DNA of 64,000 nucleotides from Kitasatospora indigofera (GCF_014655955.1 NZ_BNBO01000014.1:62001-126000); one strand, 5' to 3'; positions 25,957-35,564 are shown, counted from the stretch's first letter. The notes: generated from the letters alone by a model not told the origin. Numbers and translations: made by a program.

Positions 25957-27639
25957 ATGCGCAGAACAGCATCCCCCACGAAGCACCGGGGCAGGCCCGG
26001 CCGCCTCGCCGCCATCGGCACCGCCTGGGCCGTCGCGGCCGCCGGCGCCGTCGGCCTGGCCCTCGGCACCGCGCCCGCCGCCTCGGCCGGAGAATTCCTC
26101 ACCAACGGCGGCTTCGAGAGCAACGCGCTGGCCCCCTGGAGCTGCGCCGCCGGCACCGGCAGCGTCGTCACCGGCCAGGCCCGCACCGGCAGTTACGCCC
26201 TGGCGGGCGCCGCCTCGGCCAGCTCCTCGGCCCAGTGCTCGCAGACCGTCACCGTCGCGCCCAACACCACGTACACGCTCAGCGCGTACGTCAAGGGCAG
26301 CTACGTCTACCTCGGCGTGGACGGCGGCACCAGCACCTGGACGCCCGGCACCGGCGGTGCGTACCAGAAGCTCTCGGTCAGCTTCACCACCGGCGCGGCC
26401 CAGACCAGCGCCACCGTGTACACCCACGGCTGGTACGGACAGGGCACCTACTACGCGGACGACGTCTCGCTGGACGGTCCCGGCGCCCCGAGCCCGTCCC
26501 CGTCGGCCACCGCCACCGTGAGCCCGACCGCCACCGCCTCGCCGACGGCCACCCCGACCGGCACGGCCACCCCGACGGCCACGGCCACGCCGACCAGCAC
26601 CGGCACGCCGACCCTGCCGCCGCCCGGCAACCACGCCCTGGTCGGCTACCTGCACGCCAGCTTCGCCAACGGCGCCGGCTACACCAAGGTCGCCGACATC
26701 CCCGACTCCTGGGACTTCATCAACCTGTCGTTCGGCGAGCCGACCTCGGTCACCTCCGGCGACATCCGCTTCAACCGCTGCCCGGTCGCCGAGTGCCCCT
26801 CGGTGGAGTCGGACGCCGACTTCAAGGCGGCCATCGCCGCCAAGCGGGCCAAGGGCAAGAAGGTGCTGATCTCGATCGGCGGCCAGAACGGCCAGGTCCA
26901 GCTCACCACCACCGCCGCCCGGGACACCTTCGTCTCCTCGGTCTCCGCGATCATCGACAAGTGGGGCCTGGACGGGCTCGACATCGACTTCGAGGGCCAC
27001 TCGCTGTCGCTGGCCACCGGCGACACCGACTTCAAGAACCCGACCACCCCGGTCGTGGTCAACCTGATCTCCGCGCTGAAGACCCTGAAGGCCAAGTACG
27101 GCGCCGGCTTCGTGCTGACGATGGCCCCGGAGACCTTCTTCGTCCAGCTCGGCTACCAGTACTACGGCTCGGGCCCGTGGGGCGGACAGGACCCGCGCGC
27201 CGGGGCCTACCTGCCGGTCATCTACGCGATGCGCGGCGACCTCACCCTGCTGCACGTCCAGGACTACAACTCGGGCTCGATCATGGGCCTGGACAACCAG
27301 TACCACTCGATGGGCGGCGCCGACTTCCACGTCGCGATGACCGACATGCTGCTCAAGGGGTTCCCGGTGGCGGGCAACACCGCCAACATGTTCCCTGCGC
27401 TCAACCCGTCGCAGCTGGCCATCGGCATGCCGGCCACCACCAACGCGGGCAACGGCTACGTCAGCCCCGCCGAGGTGAACAAGGCGCTGGACTGCCTGAC
27501 CAAGCTGACCAACTGCGGCACCTACGTGCCGAGGGCCGGCGCCCAGCCGAACCTGCGCGGCCTGATGACCTGGTCGATCAACTGGGACCAGTTCGGCGGC
27601 CGGGAGTTCTCGAAGAACTTCGACAGCTACTTCGGCTGA
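25957..27639 (+). CDS. Secreted chitinase, glycoside hydrolase family 18
   Basis: This 560-residue extracellular endochitinase hydrolyses beta-1,4-N-acetylglucosamine polymers. A signal peptide ends near ASAGEF (residue 44). A carbohydrate-binding beta-sandwich domain (about 46-180) is followed by an SP/TP-rich linker (181-228) and the GH18 barrel. The active site DGLDIDFE (339-346) has catalytic E346. The ATG is preceded by AGGAG. Regulation by DasR is predicted from the dre 95 bases upstream, so expression should rise when chitin oligomers are available. Confidence 0.95.
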   Translation: MRRTASPTKHRGRPGRLAAIGTAWAVAAAGAVGLALGTAPAASAGEFLTNGGFESNALAPWSCAAGTGSVVTGQARTGSYALAGAASASSSAQCSQTVTVAPNTTYTLSAYVKGSYVYLGVDGGTSTWTPGTGGAYQKLSVSFTTGAAQTSATVYTHGWYGQGTYYADDVSLDGPGAPSPSPSATATVSPTATASPTATPTGTATPTATATPTSTGTPTLPPPGNHALVGYLHASFANGAGYTKVADIPDSWDFINLSFGEPTSVTSGDIRFNRCPVAECPSVESDADFKAAIAAKRAKGKKVLISIGGQNGQVQLTTTAARDTFVSSVSAIIDKWGLDGLDIDFEGHSLSLATGDTDFKNPTTPVVVNLISALKTLKAKYGAGFVLTMAPETFFVQLGYQYYGSGPWGGQDPRAGAYLPVIYAMRGDLTLLHVQDYNSGSIMGLDNQYHSMGGADFHVAMTDMLLKGFPVAGNTANMFPALNPSQLAIGMPATTNAGNGYVSPAEVNKALDCLTKLTNCGTYVPRAGAQPNLRGLMTWSINWDQFGGREFSKNFDSYFG

Positions 27640-27647
27640 TCCCGCCC

Positions 27648-27680
27648 GCTGCGGCCGGCCCCGCGAGGGCCGGCCGCAGC
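27648..27680 (+). terminator. Chitinase terminator hairpin
   Basis: A perfect 14-bp inverted repeat (27648-27661 / 27667-27680, loop CGCGA) starts 9 bases after the stop. Confidence 0.8.
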
Positions 27681-27769
27681 GCACGGCCCGACCGCGGCAC
27701 CCGAATCGCGGCCGCACCTGAAATGCGGCAGCGCCTGGTCCGTGGCAGCACCTGATCCACCGCTCCACC

Positions 27770-27810
27770 CGCCGGCCGGCGGGCACGTGTCCCGGGCCCG
27801 CCGGCCGGCG
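27770..27810 (-). terminator. Terminator hairpin after the TetR gene
   Basis: A perfect 15-bp inverted repeat (27770-27784 / 27796-27810), 16 bases beyond the TetR stop in its direction of transcription. Confidence 0.65.
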
Positions 27811-27825
27811 GCGTTCCCGGGCCGC

Positions 27826-28584
27826 TCAGGCGTCCGGGGCGGGGAGCTTGGCCGCGAGGCCGGTCAGGATGAGGTCCAGCCCGAACTCGAACCGGTCGTC
27901 GCCGCCGCCGGACGTCAGGATGTCGGCGTTGGCGCTGGTACAGGGGAAGGTCTCGCTCGGCAGCGAGGCGTAGAACGTCCGGACCTGCTCGCGGAAGGCC
28001 GGGCCGAACTCGCGCATCGGCAGGCCGCTCTCGCGCTGACGGGCCATGAACTGGGAGCCCTCGTAGGCGTCGGCGCTGATGTAGAGCAGTATCCGGTCGA
28101 CCGACCAGGCGGCCTGCTGGATCGGCACGCCGCCGGCCACCAGGACGGCCAGCAGTCCCTCGGTGACCCGGAGCATGTTCGGGCCGGTCGGGATGGTGGC
28201 GAGCGCGATCCTGGCCACGTCCGCGTTGGCGGAGAAGACCCGGTAGATGGCGCGGGCGACGTCCCTGGCCTGCTCCTGCCAGTCGTCCGGGTCCGCCTTG
28301 GGCACGTCGATGCCGGCGGCCACCCGGTCGAGCATCAGGTCGAGCAGCTCGTCCTTGTTGATCACGTGCGCGTAGATGCTCGACGGCCCGGTGTCGAACT
28401 CCTGGGCGATCCGGCGCATGGTCAGCGCGTCGATCCCCTCCGCTCCGGCGATCCGGAGGGCGGCGTCCACGATCAGGTCGGCGGACAGCGGCACGCGCTG
28501 GGGCGCGGGCTGCTTGCTCGCGCGCCCCTTTCGCCATGGTGCGGCAGGGATCCCCGGGGTGTCGTGGGACCGGGAAACGTCCAT
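27826..28584 (-). CDS. TetR-family regulator, probable repressor of the divergent exporter
   Basis: This 252-residue regulator has a TetR helix-turn-helix at about residues 35-80 (LIVDAALRIAGAEGIDALTMRRIA and SSIYAHVINKDELLD) and a C-terminal ligand-binding domain of the TetR_C class seen with antibiotic exporters. It is transcribed away from the MFS exporter and shares a 195-bp region with inverted repeats that fit TetR operators. By analogy with TetR/TetA and ActR/ActA, it should release the exporter promoter when the cluster's product or an intermediate binds. The ATG follows AAGGAG. Confidence 0.88.
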   Translation of the reverse strand: MDVSRSHDTPGIPAAPWRKGRASKQPAPQRVPLSADLIVDAALRIAGAEGIDALTMRRIAQEFDTGPSSIYAHVINKDELLDLMLDRVAAGIDVPKADPDDWQEQARDVARAIYRVFSANADVARIALATIPTGPNMLRVTEGLLAVLVAGGVPIQQAAWSVDRILLYISADAYEGSQFMARQRESGLPMREFGPAFREQVRTFYASLPSETFPCTSANADILTSGGGDDRFEFGLDLILTGLAAKLPAPDA

Positions 28585-28651
28585 GGTTCGTGAGCTCCTT
28601 CCTGGCGGCGACTCCCCGGAGGGGCTCGTTCCGGACCAGTGTACCAACAGA

Positions 28652-28682
28652 CGAACACTGTACTTGACGAGAACGGTGTTCG
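28652..28682. promoter_or_regulatory. Candidate TetR operator over the exporter -35 region
   Basis: CGAACAC (28652-28658) and GTGTTCG (28676-28682) are perfect inverted arms flanking a TTGACG hexamer (28664-28669). A further related arm CACTGTTCGTC lies at 28714-28724 and is nearly complementary to 28650-28660. Confidence 0.5.
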
Positions 28683-28779
28683 GGTGCTCGAATGGCGTTC
28701 TCCACTCAGCGATCACTGTTCGTCGGGGGCCTGGCCGTTCGTCGGACGTCACTCCGCACACACCTGATGGGTTCAGCCA

Positions 28780-30534
28780 ATGACGACATGGCAGCAATCA
28801 CCGACGGAGGCCGACGAGGCCCCGTACAAGTGGCGCTGGCTCGCCTTCTCCGCGATCCTGGCCGCCTCGATCATGAATCTGCTCGACGCGATGATCACCA
28901 ACATCGCGGCCCCCTCGATCCGCGCCGACATCGGCGGCGGCCTGGTCCTGATCCAGTGGCTCGGAGCGGGCTACACCCTCGCCCTGGCCGCCGGCCTGAT
29001 CACCGGCGGGCGGCTCGGTGACATCTACGGGCGCAAGCCGGTCTTCCTGATCGGCGCCGTCGGCTTCACGGTCAGCTCCGTGCTCTGCGCGGTCTCGGTC
29101 TCGCCCGGCACGCTGATCGCCGCCCGCATCGCCCAGGGCCTGTTCGGCGCCCTGCTGCTCCCGCAGGGCCTGGGCACCATCCGCTCGATCTTCCCGCCCC
29201 GGGAGCTGGCCACCGCCTTCGGTGCGTACGGCCCCGCGATGGGCCTGGCCACCGTGGCCGCCCCGGTCGTGGCCGGCGCGCTGATCAGCGGCGACCTGTT
29301 CGGCACCGGCTGGCGGATGGTCTTCCTGATCAACGTCCCGATCGGGCTCTTCGTCATCATCGCCGGGTTCAAGTACATCCCCAGCAAGCAGGCGCCGAGC
29401 GCGGCCAAACTGGACGTCCCCGGAGCCCTGCTGGCCGGTGTGGCCGCGCTGCTGATGATCTACCCGGTGGTCCAGGGGCGCTCGCTCGACTGGCCGGCCT
29501 GGTGCTTCGTCCTGATGGCGCTCTCGCTGGTGCTGTTCGTGGTCTTCGCCAAGGCGGAGAACCGGATCCAGGCCCGCGGCGGCGACCCGCTGATCGTGCC
29601 GACGCTGTTCCGCAAGCGGGCCTTCTCCGGCGGCCTGGTCACCGGCCTGGCGGTCTACACCGCGCTGACCGGGTTCGGCCTGATCTTCACCCTCTTCCTC
29701 CAGCTCGGCCTCGGCTTCTCGCCGCTCAAGGCCGGCCTGTCCGTCCTGCCGCAGGCCCTCGGCAGCGTCTCCGGCTTCGTCGCCTCGGGCGCCGGGCTGA
29801 CCCAGAAGCTCGGCCGCAGGTCGCTGCACCTGGGCACCACGCTGATGGCGGCCGGCGCGATCGGCATCTTCCTGATCGTCCGCGGCGTCGGCACCGACGT
29901 CTCGCCGTGGCACACCGCGCCGGCCCTGGCGGTCTACGGCGCCGGGCTCGGCCTCTTCCTCGCGCCGTTCTTCGACATCGTGCTGGCCGGCGTGGAGTCC
30001 CACGAGTACGGCTCGGCCTCGGGCACGCTCACCGCGATCCAGCAGTTCGGCAGCGCGCTGGGGGTGGCCATCATCGGCACCGTCTTCTTCGGCATCCTCG
30101 GCGCCCAGGTCACCCAGGCCACCGACACCCCGGACCTGCGCGCCAGGCTGACCGCCGTCCAGGTCACCGGGGCCGCCCAGGACAAGATCATCACCGGCCT
30201 CGGCGACTGCGGCCACGACCGCGCCACCGCCACCAACCCCGACGCGGTCCAGGCCAGCTGCGTGCAGCTGGAGACCGACATCAAGGCCGCCGCGAGCTCG
30301 TCCGGCAACCCGCTGGGCGTGGCCGCGGCCGTGCAGAGCGGAGCCACCGACTCCTTCAAGCAGGGCTTCAACCAGACCCTCCAGCGCACCATCTGGGTCG
30401 TGGTGGGCCTGCTCGCCCTGGGCTTCGCGCTCGCCTTCCTGCTGCCCAAGCACGCCCGGGGCCACAAGCCGCCGTCGGGCGGCGGCGGCGACGGCAAGGA
30501 CGAGCAGCCGCAGGAGGAAGCAGCCCTGCTCTGA
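28780..30534 (+). CDS. MFS drug exporter, DHA2 (14-helix, EmrB/QacA) family
   Basis: This 584-residue membrane transporter probably exports the polyketide. Family features are the LDAMITNIAAPSI helix 1 block, GGRLGDIYGRKP (motif A), ARIAQGLFGALLLPQGLGTI, and a 14-segment pattern with a large extracellular loop before the last helix (about 445-520, with two cysteines). The hydrophilic Gly/Glu tail is cytosolic. It is divergent from the TetR gene, the usual arrangement for substrate-inducible export. ActA-like exporters of actinorhodin clusters belong to the same superfamily. Confidence 0.92.
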   Translation: MTTWQQSPTEADEAPYKWRWLAFSAILAASIMNLLDAMITNIAAPSIRADIGGGLVLIQWLGAGYTLALAAGLITGGRLGDIYGRKPVFLIGAVGFTVSSVLCAVSVSPGTLIAARIAQGLFGALLLPQGLGTIRSIFPPRELATAFGAYGPAMGLATVAAPVVAGALISGDLFGTGWRMVFLINVPIGLFVIIAGFKYIPSKQAPSAAKLDVPGALLAGVAALLMIYPVVQGRSLDWPAWCFVLMALSLVLFVVFAKAENRIQARGGDPLIVPTLFRKRAFSGGLVTGLAVYTALTGFGLIFTLFLQLGLGFSPLKAGLSVLPQALGSVSGFVASGAGLTQKLGRRSLHLGTTLMAAGAIGIFLIVRGVGTDVSPWHTAPALAVYGAGLGLFLAPFFDIVLAGVESHEYGSASGTLTAIQQFGSALGVAIIGTVFFGILGAQVTQATDTPDLRARLTAVQVTGAAQDKIITGLGDCGHDRATATNPDAVQASCVQLETDIKAAASSSGNPLGVAAAVQSGATDSFKQGFNQTLQRTIWVVVGLLALGFALAFLLPKHARGHKPPSGGGGDGKDEQPQEEAALL

Positions 30535-30548
30535 ACCAGCCGGCCGGA

Positions 30549-30576
30549 GCGGGGTGCGCCCCGCGGCGCACCCCGC
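30549..30576 (+). terminator. Hairpin after the exporter gene
   Basis: A perfect 12-bp stem GCGGGGTGCGCC (30549-30560) / GGCGCACCCCGC (30565-30576) between the exporter and the MDR gene. It may end or attenuate the exporter transcript. Confidence 0.65.
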
Positions 30577-30637
30577 CACCCCGCCCGATCGTTTCCACCC
30601 CCGACGAGCCAGTTGTCATTCCACGAGAGGTAACGAC

Positions 30638-31555
30638 ATGTCCACCGCGATCGTCTTCAACGAGTACGGCAAGCCCGAGGTCCTCGTCCCGGTCGAGATC
30701 CAGGACCCGGAGGCCGGCGCCGGCCAGGTGCGGGTGCAGGTGCGCGCCGCCGGCGTGCAGCCCTTCGACACCGCCTGGCGCCGGGGCGACTTCGCCCAGT
30801 GGAACCCGGACACCTTCCCGGTGCGGCTGGGCAACGAGGTGGCCGGCGTGGTCGACCAGGTCGGCCCCGGCGTCACCGGCGTGGCCGTCGGCGACGAGGT
30901 GATCGGCTTCCTGGACGGTACCGGGTACTCCAGCGTCGTCCTGCTGCAGGCCGACCAGCTGGTGCAGAAGCCGGCCGGGATGCCCTGGGAGGAGGCCGGC
31001 GTGCTGTCCGCCTCCGGCCAGACCGCGCACACCGCGCTGGACGAGCTGCGGGTCGGCGCCGGCGACGTGGTGCTGATCCACGCCGCCGCCGGTGGTGTCG
31101 GCTCCAACGCCGTGCAGATCGCCAAGGCCCGCGGCGCGGTCGTCATCGGCACCGCCAGCGAGCGCAACCACGACTACCTGCGCTCGCTCGGCGCCATCCC
31201 GGTCACCTACGGCGCCGGCCTGGTCGAGCGGGTCCGCGCCGCCGCGCCCGACGGCGTGGACGCGGTCTTCGACGCCATCGGCGGCGAGGCGCTGGACGCC
31301 TCGGTCGAGATCCTCGACGGCAACACCGAGCGCGCCGTGACCATCGCCGACTCCTGGGGCGGCCCGCGGCTCGGCGTGCGCCGGATCGGCACCCAGCGCT
31401 CCGCCGAGCGGCTGGCCGAGCTGGTCCGCCTCTACACCGAGGGCCTGCTGAAGGTCACCGTCGCCAAGGCCGTCCCGCTGGAGAAGGCGCCCGAGGCGCA
31501 CCAGGAGGTCGAGACCGGCCACGTGCGCGGCAAGGTCGTGCTCACCGTCGGCTGA
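30638..31555 (+). CDS. MDR-family NADP-dependent oxidoreductase (ActVI-ORF2/ORF4-like enoyl reductase candidate)
   Basis: This 305-residue zinc-free medium-chain reductase belongs to the quinone oxidoreductase group. It has the GroES-like N-terminal half, LSASGQTAHTALDEL and the nucleotide-binding AAAGGVGSNAVQ loop. In actinorhodin-type pathways, MDR proteins ActVI-ORF2 and ORF4 reduce the enoyl double bond of the pyran ring; the location here makes that job the best guess. GAGAGG precedes the ATG. A close paralogue sits at 50479-51387, sharing the SASGQTAH and TASERNHDYLR blocks. Confidence 0.85.
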   Translation: MSTAIVFNEYGKPEVLVPVEIQDPEAGAGQVRVQVRAAGVQPFDTAWRRGDFAQWNPDTFPVRLGNEVAGVVDQVGPGVTGVAVGDEVIGFLDGTGYSSVVLLQADQLVQKPAGMPWEEAGVLSASGQTAHTALDELRVGAGDVVLIHAAAGGVGSNAVQIAKARGAVVIGTASERNHDYLRSLGAIPVTYGAGLVERVRAAAPDGVDAVFDAIGGEALDASVEILDGNTERAVTIADSWGGPRLGVRRIGTQRSAERLAELVRLYTEGLLKVTVAKAVPLEKAPEAHQEVETGHVRGKVVLTVG

Positions 31556-31596
31556 CGCCCGCCCGCACCCCGCTCGTCCGCTCGCCGCTCGCCCGG

Positions 31597-31626
31597 TCGA
31601 GTCCGAATCGAGCGCACCGGTATTCC
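31597..31626 (+). promoter_or_regulatory. SARP-type promoter: TCGAG direct repeat plus -10
   Basis: TCGAGTC (31597-31603) and TCGAGCG (31608-31614) start exactly 11 bases apart. TATTCC at 31621-31626 begins 8 bases after the second TCGAG, the known geometry for ActII-ORF4/DnrI-type activators. It should drive the monooxygenase gene and perhaps the genes beyond. Confidence 0.7.
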
Positions 31627-31721
31627 CTGGGAGGCCGGTCGCCCCGCCGCATCCGCGGTGGGCGCGGCCGGCCTCCGGCCGTACCCGCGGCCGCGGGCCC
31701 ACCCACACTGCGGAGGAAAAG

Positions 31722-32060
31722 ATGTCCGATCTCGCGTCGTCCGGTGCCGGCTTCATCGCGATCGTCACCCTGGGCACCGAAGGGCCGGAGGTCCAGCGGG
31801 AGCTGGTCGAGCTGCTGGTGAAGGACGTCGAGGAGTGGGTCCGGCACTGCCCGGGCTTCATCGCGGCGAACTACCACGCGAGCGTCGACGGCCGGCACGT
31901 CGTCAACTACGCCCAGTGGCGCGACGAGGCGGCCTACCGGGACTCGTTCCGGGACAACCCGCGCGCGGGGGAGCTGCGGGCGACCATCACCGCCATGCCG
32001 GGGGTCACCGCGCCCTCCATGGTCGGGTACACGCTGGTCCGGACGGTGCCGGCGGCCTGA
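31722..32060 (+). CDS. ActVA-ORF6-like quinone-forming monooxygenase (ABM superfamily)
   Basis: This 112-residue protein closely resembles the cofactor-free anthrone oxygenase ActVA-ORF6 (113 residues), which turns a phenol into a quinone with O2. Shared features are PGFIAANYHAS, the NYAQW motif, AYRDSF and the following arginine, residues known to line the ActVA-ORF6 active site. No cofactor motif is present, as expected for the ferredoxin-like fold. GGAGG lies upstream of the ATG, and an apparent SARP box lies about 110 bases upstream. It predicts that the cluster product is a quinone. Confidence 0.9.
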   Translation: MSDLASSGAGFIAIVTLGTEGPEVQRELVELLVKDVEEWVRHCPGFIAANYHASVDGRHVVNYAQWRDEAAYRDSFRDNPRAGELRATITAMPGVTAPSMVGYTLVRTVPAA

Positions 32061-32177
32061 CCCGGCCGTCCTTGAGCTGTCGTCAAGCGAGTCTCGACGG
32101 CCCGCCGAAATGCTGACGGTGTCGCGGGGTGGACAGTCACCCCGCGCTCACCACTCGCACTTCGCGGAAGGACTGGC

Positions 32178-32840
32178 ATGTCGACAGTTAAGAGCTGGGC
32201 CAAGAGAATCGCAGCCGTCGGAGCCGTCGCGGCGGTGGCGATCCCCGTCTCCGTGGGGTCCGCCGGCGCCGAGACCACGGCCGAGGCCCAGGCTCAGACG
32301 GCGGCCACCGCCTCCGTCCCGGTGGGGTACAACTGCTACGTCGAGTTCCCGGGCGGCCACAACGTGCTGCCCTACAGCCTGACCTTCGCCACCAAGGCCC
32401 CGGCCAAGGTCGCGCCGCACAAGAAGTTCACGGTCGAGCTCGACCCGCCGGTGATCACGCCCAACCCGCAGTACAACAGCGGCGTCAAGGACGTCCAGGT
32501 GCAGTACCAGCTGCCGGCCAACGCCTCGCTGGTGAAGTACGAGCTGGTCGGGGGCAGCGGCCTGGCCGGCACCCACGCGGTCGTCACGGTCGACTACGGC
32601 ACCAACACGCTGACCTACAAGCAGGCCGGCACCCTGGCCGCGGGCCAGCCCTTCGACCTGCCGACGCTGAAGCTCAAGCTGGAGTCGGGCGCCTCCGGTG
32701 TGATCAACACCGGCACCGCCGGCACCTCCTTCGACGACCCGGCGTTCACCTGGGTCCGCCTGGACCTCCAGGGCGCGCCGGCCCCGTTCAAGTGCGTGGC
32801 GAACCCGCAGACCACGTTCACCACCACCACCGTCCGCTGA
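32178..32840 (+). CDS. Secreted protein of unknown function inside the polyketide cluster
   Basis: The 220-residue protein starts with a Sec-type signal (basic STVKSWAKR, hydrophobic core, cleavage near AGA-ET around residue 33). The mature part is beta-rich and Thr/Val/Lys-rich, with only two cysteines (in YNCYVEF and FKCVANP) that could form one disulfide bridging its ends. I recognise no enzyme motif. GGAAGG precedes the ATG. It lies between the monooxygenase and KSalpha genes and ends in a strong hairpin, so it may be co-expressed with the monooxygenase. A role in product binding or export is speculation. Confidence 0.8.
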   Translation: MSTVKSWAKRIAAVGAVAAVAIPVSVGSAGAETTAEAQAQTAATASVPVGYNCYVEFPGGHNVLPYSLTFATKAPAKVAPHKKFTVELDPPVITPNPQYNSGVKDVQVQYQLPANASLVKYELVGGSGLAGTHAVVTVDYGTNTLTYKQAGTLAAGQPFDLPTLKLKLESGASGVINTGTAGTSFDDPAFTWVRLDLQGAPAPFKCVANPQTTFTTTTVR

Positions 32841-32846
32841 CCCGGT

Positions 32847-32879
32847 CCGGTCCGGGGCCCTCGCCGGGCCCCGGACCGG
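32847..32879 (+). terminator. Terminator hairpin before the PKS genes
   Basis: A perfect 14-bp stem CCGGTCCGGGGCCC (32847-32860) / GGGCCCCGGACCGG (32866-32879), loop TCGCC, 6 bases after the stop of the secreted-protein gene. It implies that KSalpha has its own promoter in 32880-32997. Confidence 0.75.
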
Positions 32880-32997
32880 AATCCCTTCCCGGACCGGACC
32901 GCAATCCCGCCGTCCGCGTGGAACACCGAATCCGACCGGCGTTTGGGCGAATGGCGAAAGGAACGACATCCATGTTCCCCGTGATAGGAGGCAGCCG

Positions 32998-34266
32998 GTG
33001 AACCGGCGCGTCGTGATTACCGGAATCGGAGTGCGCGCACCCGGCGGCTCAGGGGTGAAGGCATTCTGGGACCTGCTGACGGCCGGGCGCACGGCGACCC
33101 GGCGGATTTCCCACTTCGACGCCTCGCCGTTCCGGTCCCGGATCGCCGGCGAGGTCGACTTCGACGCCCCCGCCGAGGGATTCTCGCCCCGCGAGATCCG
33201 CCGGATGGACCGGGCCACCCAGTTCGCCGTCGCCTGCACCAGGGACGCCGTCGCGGACAGCGGCCTGGACATGTCCGCGCTGGACCCGCACCGCATCGGC
33301 GTCAGCCTGGGCAGCGCGGTGGCCTCGGCGACCAGCCTGGAGAACGAGTACCTGGTCATGTCCGACGCGGGCAAGGACTGGCTGGTCGACCCCGGCTACC
33401 TCTCCCCGCACATGGCCGACTACCTCAGCCCCGGCATCATGCCCGCCGAGGTCGCCTGGACGGTCGGTGCCCAGGGCCCGGTCACCATGGTGTCGGACGG
33501 CTGCACCTCGGGCCTCGACTCGGTGGGCTACGCCGTCCAGCTGATCCGCGAGGGCACCGTCGACACCGTCGTCGCGGGCGCCTCCGACACCCCGATCTCG
33601 CCGATCGTCGTGGCCTGCTTCGACGCCATCAAGGCGACCACGCCCCGCAACGACGACCCCGAGCACGCCTCCCGGCCCTTCGACGGCTCGCGCACCGGGT
33701 TCGTGCTGGCCGAGGGCGCGGCGATGTTCGTGCTGGAGGAGTACGGGGCGGCCGTCGCGCGCGGCGCCGAGATCTACGCCGAGGTCACCGGCTACGCGAC
33801 CCGCTGCAACGCCTACCACATGACCGGCCTGAAGAAGGACGGCCGGGAGATGGCGGAGGCGATCCGGGTGGCGCTCGACGAAGCCCGGCTCGACCCGACC
33901 GGCATCGACTACGTCAACGCGCACGGCTCCGGCACCAAGCAGAACGACCGGCACGAGACCGCCGCCTTCAAGCGCAGCCTCGGCGACCACGCGTACCGGG
34001 TGCCGGTCAGCTCGATCAAGTCCATGGTCGGCCACTCGCTGGGCGCCATCGGCTCGATCGAGATCGCCGCCTCGCTGCTGGCCATCAAGCACAACGTGGT
34101 GCCCCCGACGGCCAACCTGCACACTCCGGACCCGGAGTGCGACCTCGACTACGTACCGCTGACCGCCCGCGAGCAGCGGGTGGACACCGTCCTGTCCGTC
34201 GGGAGCGGCTTCGGCGGCTTCCAGAGCGCCATCGTGCTCCGCCGCCCCGAGGGGGTCTCCGCATGA
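32998..34266 (+). CDS. Type II PKS ketosynthase alpha (KSalpha)
   Basis: This 422-residue subunit condenses malonyl units on the ACP to build the poly-beta-ketone chain, as a heterodimer with the chain length factor. The catalytic set is complete and has the same numbers as actinorhodin KS: C169 (DGCTSGLD), H309 (NAHGSGT), K341 and H346 ([15 protein letters not shown]). The GTG start has AGGAGG 6 bases upstream. The stop overlaps the CLF start (ATGA), the standard coupling for a 1:1 dimer. Confidence 0.97.
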   Translation: MNRRVVITGIGVRAPGGSGVKAFWDLLTAGRTATRRISHFDASPFRSRIAGEVDFDAPAEGFSPREIRRMDRATQFAVACTRDAVADSGLDMSALDPHRIGVSLGSAVASATSLENEYLVMSDAGKDWLVDPGYLSPHMADYLSPGIMPAEVAWTVGAQGPVTMVSDGCTSGLDSVGYAVQLIREGTVDTVVAGASDTPISPIVVACFDAIKATTPRNDDPEHASRPFDGSRTGFVLAEGAAMFVLEEYGAAVARGAEIYAEVTGYATRCNAYHMTGLKKDGREMAEAIRVALDEARLDPTGIDYVNAHGSGTKQNDRHETAAFKRSLGDHAYRVPVSSIKSMVGHSLGAIGSIEIAASLLAIKHNVVPPTANLHTPDPECDLDYVPLTAREQRVDTVLSVGSGFGGFQSAIVLRRPEGVSA

Positions 34267-35480
34267 CCGTCCGGACCGTCGTCACCGGGGTCGCCGTCGC
34301 GGCCCCCAACGGCCTTGGCACCGAGGACTACTGGAAGGCGGTGCTGGCCGGCCAGAACGGGATCTCCGAACTCGTCCGCTTCGACGCCACCGGCTACCCG
34401 TCCAGGCTGGCCGGGCAGATCCTCGACTTCGAGGCCAAGGACCACATCCCGAGCCGGCTGCTGCCGCAGACCGACGTCTCCACCCGCTACGCCATCGCGG
34501 CGGCCGGCTGGGCGCTGGAGGACGCGGCGGTCGGGCCGGACACGCTGCCCGACTACGACATGGGCGTCAGCCTGTCGACCGCCCAGGGCGGCTTCGAGTT
34601 CACCCACCAGGAGTTCCAGAAGCTCTGGAGCAAGGGGCCCGAGTACGTCAGCGTCTACGAGTCCTTCGCCTGGTTCTACGCCGTCAACACCGGCCAGGTG
34701 TCGATCCGCAACGCGATGCGCGGCCCGGGCATCGCCCTGGTCGGCGAGCAGGCCGGCGGGCTGGACGTGGTCGGCCACGCCCGCCGGGTGATCCGCCGGG
34801 GCACCCGGCTGGTGGTCAGCGGCGGCGTCGACTCCGCGCTCGACCCGTGGGGCTACACCTCGCAGCTCTCCGGCGGCCTGGTCAGCACGGTGGACGACCC
34901 GGCCCGCGCCTACCTGCCCTTCGACCGCGCGGCCTCCGGCCACGTGCCGGGCGAGGGCGGCGCCGTGCTCGTCCTGGAGGACGCCGGCTCGGCCCGCGAC
35001 CGGGGCGCCCCGAAGGTCTGGGGCGAGATCGCCGGGTACGCCGCGACCTTCGACCCGCGGCCCGGCTCCGGCCTGCCGCCGGGCCTGCGCCGCGCCGCCG
35101 AACTGGCCCTGGCCGACGCCGGACTGGAGCCGGGCGACATCGACGTGGTGTTCGCCGACGCGGCCGGCAGCACGGCGGGCGACCGGGCGGAGGCCGACGC
35201 GATCCGGGAGGTCTTCGGGCCGCGCGGGGTCGCGGTGACCGCGCCCAAGGCGAGCATCGGCCGGCTCTGCGCGGGCGGCGGCCCGGTGGACCTGGCCACC
35301 GCGCTGCTCTCGATCCGGGACGGCGTCGTCCCGGCGACCGCGCACACCTCGGACGTGCCCGAGGAGTACGGCATCGACCTGGTCACCGGCGAGCCGCGGA
35401 CGCTGGCCGTCCGCGCCGCGCTGGTGCTCGGCCGCGGCCGCTGGGGCTTCAACTCGGCGGTCGTGGTGACCGCCGGCTGA
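34263..35480 (+). CDS. Type II PKS chain length factor (KSbeta/CLF)
   Basis: This 405-residue partner of KSalpha sets chain length and decarboxylates malonyl-ACP to prime synthesis. The catalytic cysteine is replaced by Q163 in GEQAGG, the CLF hallmark. The residues aligned with the actinorhodin gate F109, T112 and F116 are F111, T114 and F118 in [11 protein letters not shown], the act set, which predicts an octaketide (C16). The ATG overlaps the KSalpha stop. A hairpin at 35494-35519 separates it from the ACP gene. Confidence 0.96.
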   Translation: MTVRTVVTGVAVAAPNGLGTEDYWKAVLAGQNGISELVRFDATGYPSRLAGQILDFEAKDHIPSRLLPQTDVSTRYAIAAAGWALEDAAVGPDTLPDYDMGVSLSTAQGGFEFTHQEFQKLWSKGPEYVSVYESFAWFYAVNTGQVSIRNAMRGPGIALVGEQAGGLDVVGHARRVIRRGTRLVVSGGVDSALDPWGYTSQLSGGLVSTVDDPARAYLPFDRAASGHVPGEGGAVLVLEDAGSARDRGAPKVWGEIAGYAATFDPRPGSGLPPGLRRAAELALADAGLEPGDIDVVFADAAGSTAGDRAEADAIREVFGPRGVAVTAPKASIGRLCAGGGPVDLATALLSIRDGVVPATAHTSDVPEEYGIDLVTGEPRTLAVRAALVLGRGRWGFNSAVVVTAG

Positions 35481-35493
35481 CCACCCGGCAGGT

Positions 35494-35519
35494 CCGGCCG
35501 CCCGGGCACGGGCGGCCGG
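35494..35519 (+). terminator. Hairpin between CLF and ACP genes
   Basis: Perfect 11-bp stem CCGGCCGCCCG (35494-35504) / CGGGCGGCCGG (35509-35519), loop GGCA. It is likely an attenuator or mRNA-stability element rather than an absolute stop, since the ACP should be co-expressed. Confidence 0.5.
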
Positions 35520-35564
35520 GCCCACCGTACGAACCACAACAGCGAGCAGGACGAGGGGACAGAC

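Noticed and set aside
31722..32060. Generic antibiotic-biosynthesis monooxygenase domain label only
   Set aside because: The specific PGF-ANYHAS, NYAQW and AYR blocks fit ActVA-ORF6 much better than the broad superfamily, so the narrower call was used.
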